Under the pieces are notes generated by a model. The model did not search any database and was not told the DNA's origin. It worked only from the letters and a program-made list of their open reading frames with translations. This document shows, piece by piece, positions 59,601-64,000 of a stretch of 64,000 nucleotides of DNA; the first letter of the stretch is position 1; each line of letters starts with the position of its first letter. The stretch is taken from assembly GCA_963785255.1 (NCBI GenBank), contig CAWAUR010000001.1:172622-236621 (forward strand), given 5' to 3'. The stretch comes from Bog-159 sp963785255 (GTDB taxonomy: Bacteria; Acidobacteriota; Terriglobia; Bryobacterales; Bryobacteraceae). The translations under genes were made by a program, and so were the position numbers.

Positions 59601-61147
59601 CGCCGCCGCATCACGATATCTATTCCATCGAAGACTTGGCGCAGCTCATCTACGATTTGAAGAACGCCAATCCACGCGCGCGCATTTCGGTGAAACTCGT
59701 GGCCGAAGTCGGCGTGGGCACCGTGGCGGCGGGCGTTTCGAAGGCGCATGCCGATGTAGTGCTCATCAGCGGCGATTCGGGCGGCACCGGCGCTTCGCCG
59801 CTCAGTTCCATCAAGCATGCCGGCGTCCCGTGGGAATTGGGACTCGCCGAGACCCAGCAGGTGCTGGTGATGAACGATCTGCGCGGGCGCATCCGCGTGC
59901 AGACCGATGGCAAACTGCAAACCGGCCGCGATGTAACCATCGCGGCGCTGCTGGGCGCGGAAGAATTCGGTTTCGCCACTACGCCGCTGGTCGCCATGGG
60001 CTGCATCATGATGCGCAAATGCCATCTGAATACCTGCCCCGTGGGCATCGCTACGCAAGATCCCGTGCTGCGCGCCAAGTTTCAAGGGCAGCCCGAGCAC
60101 GTCATCAACTTCTTTTTCTTCATCGCCGAGCAGGTGCGGCAGTACATGGCGCAGATGGGCTTCCGCTCGTTCAACGAGATGGTGGGCCGCGTGGATATGC
60201 TGGAGCCGCGGCCCGCCATCGACCATTGGAAGGCCAAGGGGCTGGATTTTTCAGCTATCTTGTATAGCCCGCAAGTGCCCGCCCGCATTGCGCGCCGTTG
60301 CGTGCAGTCGCAGGAGCACGGGCTGCACCAGTCGCTCGATTACAAGCTCATCGAACTGGCCGGCGAAGCGCTGGCGAACCAAAGCCCCATCGAGATCAAG
60401 CTGCCGATCCGCAACGTACATCGCACGGTGGGCGCGATGCTCTCGGGCGAGATTGCGCGCCGGCACGGTTCGGCCGGATTGCCCGACAACACCATCCGCT
60501 TCGAATTCACGGGTTCGGCCGGGCAAAGCTTCGGCGCGTTTCTGGCCAAAGGCGTGACGCTTACGCTCGAAGGCGACGCCAACGATTATGTGGGCAAAGG
60601 ACTCTCCGGCGGCCGCCTGATCGTGTATCCGCCACGCGGCTCCACGTTCCTGCCCGAGGAGAATATTCTCATCGGCAATGTCGTGCTGTACGGCGCAACC
60701 AGCGGCGAGGCCTATTTCAACGGCATGGCAGGCGAGCGTTTCGCCGTGCGCAACTCAGGCGCGACGGCCGTGGTGGAAGGCCTCGGCGATCATGGTTGCG
60801 AATATATGACCAACGGAACCGTGGTGGTGCTGGGCCGCTGTGGGCGCAACTTCGCCGCCGGCATGAGCGGAGGCATCGCCTACGTGCTCGACGAGGCCGG
60901 CGATTTCGGAGAGAAGCGCTGCAACACCGCCGCCGTCGATCTGGAACCGGTAGCCGAAGACGAGCCCATCCTGCGGGAACTGGTCGCACGCCACGTGCAG
61001 TACACGGAAAGCCCGCGTGCGAAATGGATTCTTGAAAACTGGTTGTCCATGCTGCCAAAATTCGTGAAAATCTTCCCCCACGAATACAAGCGCGTGCTAA
61101 GGGTAAACCACCAGCCACCAGCCACCAGCCACGACGCGCGGAGGTGA
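56627..61147 (+). CDS. gltB: Glutamate synthase (NADPH) large chain
   Basis: A 1506-residue enzyme. After a 25-residue propeptide, Cys26 in HDSCGIGFVA is the class II glutaminase nucleophile. PGGSDSASFDNALELL and RNGLRPARY are further glutaminase blocks. The central and FMN-binding domain carries GAMSFGSISKEAHETLA, TGEGGED, SVKLVAEVGVGTVAAGVSKAHAD and the 3Fe-4S motif CIMMRKCHLNTCPVGIA. The GXGXG beta-helix is at the end (NGTVVVLGRCGRNFAAGMSGGIAYV). It makes two glutamates from glutamine and 2-oxoglutarate. gltD starts 3 bases after the stop, and both are in one operon. Confidence 0.97.
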   Translation: MTESRCIPGLPAPQGLYHPRHEHDSCGIGFVASIKGRKSHDIILKGIQVLMNLTHRGACGCDPETGDGAGILIQIPHKFFARECAALGFTLPAEGEYGVGMTFLPVEPHQRLSCEGILERVVREEGLTVLGWRDTPVDGDAIGRVARASQPYIQQIFIGCPERCDPDALERKLYVVRKRAEAEVAATNLPNKGDFYIPSLSARTIVYKGLLLAPQIADFYGELSDPDVMSALCLVHQRFSTNTFPTWQLAHPYRYVAHNGEINTVRGNVNWMYARQSILASPLFGDDLKKLFPIIAPGGSDSASFDNALELLHLAGRELPHAMAMLIPEAWSSNPHMHPEKRAFYEYHCSLMEPWDGPAAIAFTDGRVIGATLDRNGLRPARYLITHDDLVVMSSETGVLPVKPENVKRKGRLQPGKMFLVDTVEGRLVSDKEIKERLYSRRPYAQWLAENQVTLDQLGEPSREHHTDHDTLLSRQRAFGYTDEDMKMILGPMAESGQEPVGSMGTDTPLACLSDRPQPLFNYFKQLFAQVTNPPIDPIREEMVMSLISYIGRERNILDETPRHCHTLRLPHPILANRDLEKLRRVSHGDFLATTLPALFAVEDGEKSLERALDSLCRRASLAIKSGYTLLILSDRGVDEEYAPIPSLLALTAVHNHLVREKTRTQVAIIIESGEPREVMHFALLIGYGASAVNPYLVFETLSQLPDAAHAQANYIKAINKGLLKTFSKMGISTLQSYRGAQVFEAIGLNKALIDKYFTGTASRIEGVGLEVLAQEARMKHALAFQPVTGYDTELPVGGNYQYRVRGEYHLLNPLTISKLQHAVRQQNPQTFQEYTDLIDKQNQQLCTLRGLLEIKHSGRAIPLEDVEPATEIVKRFATGAMSFGSISKEAHETLAIAMNRIGGKSNTGEGGEDEARFARDPNGDWRRSAIKQVASARFGVTTNYLVNADELQIKMAQGAKPGEGGQLPGHKVDEVIARVRHSIPGVGLISPPPHHDIYSIEDLAQLIYDLKNANPRARISVKLVAEVGVGTVAAGVSKAHADVVLISGDSGGTGASPLSSIKHAGVPWELGLAETQQVLVMNDLRGRIRVQTDGKLQTGRDVTIAALLGAEEFGFATTPLVAMGCIMMRKCHLNTCPVGIATQDPVLRAKFQGQPEHVINFFFFIAEQVRQYMAQMGFRSFNEMVGRVDMLEPRPAIDHWKAKGLDFSAILYSPQVPARIARRCVQSQEHGLHQSLDYKLIELAGEALANQSPIEIKLPIRNVHRTVGAMLSGEIARRHGSAGLPDNTIRFEFTGSAGQSFGAFLAKGVTLTLEGDANDYVGKGLSGGRLIVYPPRGSTFLPEENILIGNVVLYGATSGEAYFNGMAGERFAVRNSGATAVVEGLGDHGCEYMTNGTVVVLGRCGRNFAAGMSGGIAYVLDEAGDFGEKRCNTAAVDLEPVAEDEPILRELVARHVQYTESPRAKWILENWLSMLPKFVKIFPHEYKRVLRVNHQPPATSHDARR

Positions 61148-61150
61148 TGC

Positions 61151-62536
61151 ATGGGTAAAACGACCGGATTCCTCGAATATCCAAGGGAACTGCCAACCCG
61201 CCGTCCGCCCACCGAGCGCGTCCAGGATTGGTTTGAAATCTACCTCGACTTTCCCGAGGAGAAGATCCGCGCGCAAGGCGCCCGCTGCATGGATTGCGGC
61301 GTGCCATTCTGCCACACGGGATGCCCGCTCACCAATATCATTCCCGATTGGAACGATCTGGTCTACCGCGGCAACTGGCGCGAAGCCATCCGGGTGCTGC
61401 ACGCCACGAATAACTTCCCCGAATTCACCGGCCGCATCTGTCCCGCGCCGTGCGAAGCCGCTTGCGTGCTGGGAATCAACGAACCGCCGGTGACCATCAA
61501 GCAGATCGAGAAGACCATTATCGAGCACGCCTTCGCGGAGGGTTGGATTCATCCGGAGCCTCCCCGGGTACTCACCGGAAAGCGCGTGGCGATCGTCGGA
61601 TCGGGACCCGCGGGTCTGGCCGCCGCGCAGCAGTTGCGCCGTGCCGGACACACTGTCACCGTATACGAAAAGAACGACCGCATTGGCGGCCTGATGCGTT
61701 ACGGCATCCCGAATTTCAAGATGGAGAAGCACATTCTCGACCGGCGGTTGGAGCAGATGCTGGCCGAGGGCGTGGAGTTCGTTGCTAATGCGCATATCGG
61801 CCGCGATATTCCGATCGAAGACTTGCGCGGCGATCATGACGCCATCCTGCTCGCTGGCGGCGCCGAGCACCCGCGCGACTTGCCCGTGCCGGGCCGCGAG
61901 TTGAACGGCATCCACTTTGCCATGGAATTTCTGGGCCGCGCGTCGCGCGTATCGGCGGCCGGCAAGCGCGTGGTGATCATCGGCGGCGGCGATACGGGCG
62001 CCGATTGCCTGGGCACCTCGCATCGGCAGAAGGCTGCATCGGTGCACCAGTTCGAACTGCTGCCGCAGCCACCGCTCGCACGCGCGCCGTCCACGCCGTG
62101 GCCGCTATGGCCGATGCAACTGCGCACGGAAAGCTCCCACGAAGAGGGTGGCATCCGCGATTGGAGCGTCGCAACCACCAGTTTCACGGGCGATGAGAAC
62201 GGCAACGTCAGGCAACTGCATGCCATACGCGTAGGTCCGCCGCCGAAGTTCGAGACCCTGCCCGGCACGGAGTTCACGCTGGATGCGGATCTGGTGTTGC
62301 TGGCCATGGGCTTCCTCGGCCCGGTGAGGCCGGGTCTCCTAGACAGCCTAGGAGTGAAGCTCGACGCGCGCGGCAACGTGCAGGCCGACGAGAACTATAT
62401 GACGTCGGTGGATGGCGTGTTTGCAGCGGGCGACATGCGGCGGGGACAGTCGCTGGTTGTTTGGGCGATCGCCGAAGGGCGGCAGGCCGCGCGGGGAATC
62501 GACCGGTATCTGATGGGCGCTACCAAGCTGCAGTAG
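61151..62536 (+). CDS. gltD: Glutamate synthase (NADPH) small chain
   Basis: A 461-residue flavoprotein. Iron-sulfur ligands are in CMDCGVPFCHTGCPL and CPAPCEAACVLGI. The FAD site is VAIVGSGPAGLAAAQQLRRA with YEKNDRIGGLMRYGIPNFKM, the NADPH site is VVIIGGGDTGADCLGTSHR, and GVFAAGDMRRGQSLVVWAI closes the FAD domain. It passes electrons from NADPH to GltB. It starts 3 bases after gltB and is the last gene of the operon. The 3' end faces a pseudogene on the other strand. Confidence 0.97.
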   Translation: MGKTTGFLEYPRELPTRRPPTERVQDWFEIYLDFPEEKIRAQGARCMDCGVPFCHTGCPLTNIIPDWNDLVYRGNWREAIRVLHATNNFPEFTGRICPAPCEAACVLGINEPPVTIKQIEKTIIEHAFAEGWIHPEPPRVLTGKRVAIVGSGPAGLAAAQQLRRAGHTVTVYEKNDRIGGLMRYGIPNFKMEKHILDRRLEQMLAEGVEFVANAHIGRDIPIEDLRGDHDAILLAGGAEHPRDLPVPGRELNGIHFAMEFLGRASRVSAAGKRVVIIGGGDTGADCLGTSHRQKAASVHQFELLPQPPLARAPSTPWPLWPMQLRTESSHEEGGIRDWSVATTSFTGDENGNVRQLHAIRVGPPPKFETLPGTEFTLDADLVLLAMGFLGPVRPGLLDSLGVKLDARGNVQADENYMTSVDGVFAAGDMRRGQSLVVWAIAEGRQAARGIDRYLMGATKLQ

Positions 62537-62551
62537 ACTTGCCGGAGCGCA

Positions 62552-63185
62552 TCAGGTACGCTCCTGGAAGTACCGGCAGTCCGCATTTACAGGACAGGCG
62601 TGGCAGACCGGTCCGTTACGCAGGCACAACTTCGCGCACCGACTTATAGGTGGCGGAGTAACTCTTCGCCTCAATTCCAAATCCAAGGCGGACCAGCGCG
62701 CGCAGGCCATTTGACTCGAGTGCCGACACGGAGAGCACGCTCCAGAACATCAGGATCTTCTCCGCGCCGGGCTCGCCGATCATCGGAAGGCGCATCCACA
62801 GCTTCTTGGCTTTCTGCGGAGGCAGGCGCAGTACGCTGGCGAAATCGCCGCCGAACTCTTCCATGGCGAGTTCCGCGGCCATTTTCAGGCGCTCCGCGCG
62901 TTCATCGGCCGCGATCGCACCGCCTATCCCGGTGACTTGGCGGGAGCAGCGTGGCCGGCGCGGCAAGGATCTTTTCCGGCGCCAGACCAACTTGCCTTTG
63001 GATCTCTTCGAAGGCCTGCGCGCGGCGGTCGTCGCCAGCTAGGTTGGCTCCATCTCCCAGAGAATCATCTCGAACGGGCCGGCGCAGGGCGGCAACTTCG
63101 GGCTGCCATAGTGCCCTTCGAGCCGGATTAAAACCCGTCCCAGGGGCGTGTCTGGCCATTGCGCGGATGCGGGATTTAATGCCAT
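62552..63185 (-). pseudogene. Endonuclease III-like HhH-GPD DNA glycosylase with Fe-S loop, multiply broken
   Basis: From an ATG at 63185 (MALNPASAQWPDTPLGRVLI) the frame reads RLEGHYGSPKLPPCAGPFEM and ends at a TAG. One shift gives NLAGDDRRAQAFEEIQRQVG; a second gives QVTGIGGAIAADERAERL and the helix-hairpin-helix LPMIGEPGAEKI, up to SATYKSVREVVPA. A third frame, after a gap, has CLRNGPVCHACPVNADC, the Cys-x6-Cys-x2-Cys-x5-Cys cluster loop, and ends with TGA at 62552. So it is a base-excision glycosylase with at least three lesions. The catalytic-Asp position reads ALESNGLR. Confidence 0.85.
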
Positions 63186-63227
63186 CGTTCGACCCACCGG
63201 TAGCCTCTCCTGGTAGTATAGACGACG

Positions 63228-63833
63228 ATGGCGCAGACAAAGAGCGAGCCACCAAGCACTGCTGGCGATTCGGGGATCCGTCTATTCGCCAATTCCGGCG
63301 ACTGGCTCGCATGGCTCGACCGCCATCACACGACATCCGCCGGCGTGTGGCTGCGGCTGGCCAAGAAAGGGTCCGCGATCCAGTCGGTGACCTATGCCGA
63401 GGCGCTGGAAGCGGCTCTCTGCTATGGCTGGATTGACGCGCAAAAACGGCCAGAGAGCGATGCGGCCTGGCTGCAGCGATTCACGCCACGGAAGAGCAAG
63501 AGCATCTGGTCGAAGATCAACCGCGAGAAGGCGCTGGCGCTGATCGCCGCCGGCCGTATGCAGCCCGCCGGACTGGAGCAGGTGGATCGCGCGAAAAAAG
63601 ATGGCCGCTGGGAGGCGGCTTACGACTCGTTCCGTACCGCGGCCGTGCCGGAAGATTTCGAAGCGGCTCTCGACCGCAACCCGCGGGCGCGCGCCTTCTT
63701 CGCCACGCTCGACCGCGCCAACCGGTACGCCGTGCTGTTCCGGATTCAAACCGCCAAACGCACCGAAACGCGCGCACGGCGCATCCAGCAGTTTGTCGAG
63801 ATGCTGGCGCGTCACGAGAAACTGCATCCCTAG
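63228..63833 (+). CDS. YdeI/OmdA-like family protein
   Basis: A 201-residue cytosolic protein. ANSGDWLAWLDRHHTTSAGVWLRLAKKG, then TYAEALEAALCYGWIDAQKRP and WLQRFTPRKSKSIWSKINREKA are the family core, with DGRWEAAYDS and PEDFEAALDRNPRARAFF in the C-terminal part. Members are called YdeI/OmpD-associated or bacteriocin-protection proteins, but the biochemical role is not known. The ATG at 63228 has a plausible spacing. It is divergent from the glycosylase pseudogene. Confidence 0.9.
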   Translation: MAQTKSEPPSTAGDSGIRLFANSGDWLAWLDRHHTTSAGVWLRLAKKGSAIQSVTYAEALEAALCYGWIDAQKRPESDAAWLQRFTPRKSKSIWSKINREKALALIAAGRMQPAGLEQVDRAKKDGRWEAAYDSFRTAAVPEDFEAALDRNPRARAFFATLDRANRYAVLFRIQTAKRTETRARRIQQFVEMLARHEKLHP

Positions 63834-63958
63834 CGCCGCCTGGAAAGTATGACAACCTGGGAGGACGCATTCGGCGCCAGCGACTCGATGATGGCCCGCC
63901 GGAAGTAGAGCCGCGAAAAATGCTACGCGGTAAGTCTTTGATGTGTGGTGGGATGTTT

Positions 63959-64000
63959 TGGTGGACCTGGTGAGATTCGAACTCACGACCTCTTCCATGC
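63959..64000 (-). tRNA. tRNA-Ala, 3' part (window edge)
   Basis: The minus strand reads into the window edge from the anticodon loop. The T-arm is GTGAGTTCGAATCTCAC, the 3' acceptor strand is CAGGTCC with discriminator A and an encoded CCA. Aligning the variable loop AGGTC gives anticodon positions 35-36 as GC, so NGC, which is alanine. The 5' half lies outside. Confidence 0.8.

Noticed and set aside
59198..60226. A 342-codon frame opposite gltB
   Set aside because: gltB is continuous and conserved on the other strand; the antisense product resembles nothing known.

Overview
The window is GC-rich bacterial chromosome and looks like an acidobacterium of the Solibacter/Bryobacter type. This is an inference from gene content: ADOP-type permeases with an N-terminal MacB-like domain, GloVer-repeat and FG-GAP/VCBS secreted proteins, Uma2 nucleases, many toxin-antitoxin pairs, and two families of short palindromic intergenic repeats. 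No rRNA gene or ribosomal protein cluster is present to confirm it.

Layout. 1-9.0 kb (mostly minus strand): an ADOP permease cut by the window edge, 4-alpha-glucanotransferase, a multi-PAS histidine kinase coupled to a CheY-like regulator, and an ABC-2 exporter. 9.3-15.3 kb: an amino-acid permease with a Sad-type succinate-semialdehyde dehydrogenase, an intact ParD/ParE-type pair, a truncated and an intact APC permease in tandem, and ThiE. 15.3-25.7 kb: a frameshifted GloVer/IPT protein, an exported S9 peptidase with an exported MsrA, a thioredoxin-like TlpA protein, two secreted proteins sharing a C-terminal domain, and LarE. 26.1-28.2 kb is a gene graveyard: four abutting truncated genes, including the C-terminal part of a large serine recombinase, then tRNA-Gln and a multicopper oxidase tail. 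28.4-34.8 kb: a secreted OmpA-glycine-zipper-like protein, an Smr protein, a LexA-like winged-helix protein, a ceramidase-like enzyme, RlpA, and a sigma-54 activator overlapping a glycosyltransferase.

35-38.7 kb is an accessory patch: an IS630-type HTH fragment, an AAA ATPase plus DUF4276/TOPRIM-like pair that looks like a defence module, a decayed copy of the 5' end of typA, and an antitoxin with a broken toxin. Intact typA follows, then a membrane glycosyltransferase, an M16 peptidase, two secreted proteins, a NatAB-like exporter, an ECF sigma factor with a small membrane partner, a Uma2 nuclease and a 14-repeat FG-GAP protein.

52.2-56.4 kb is the strongest candidate for something undescribed. 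It is a lower-GC island bracketed by approximately 190-bp direct repeats. Inside are a small winged-helix-like gene, a zinc-ribbon protein, and a compact unit made of a near-perfect 26-bp palindrome, a small basic protein and a cytosolic Clp-fold SDH-type serine protease, followed by a degraded IS1-family transposase. An antitoxin with a broken PIN toxin lies just outside. The window closes with gltBD (glutamate synthase), a multiply broken endonuclease III-like pseudogene, a YdeI-family gene and a partial tRNA-Ala.

All calls rest on reading the sequence and on remembered family features. No database search was run.
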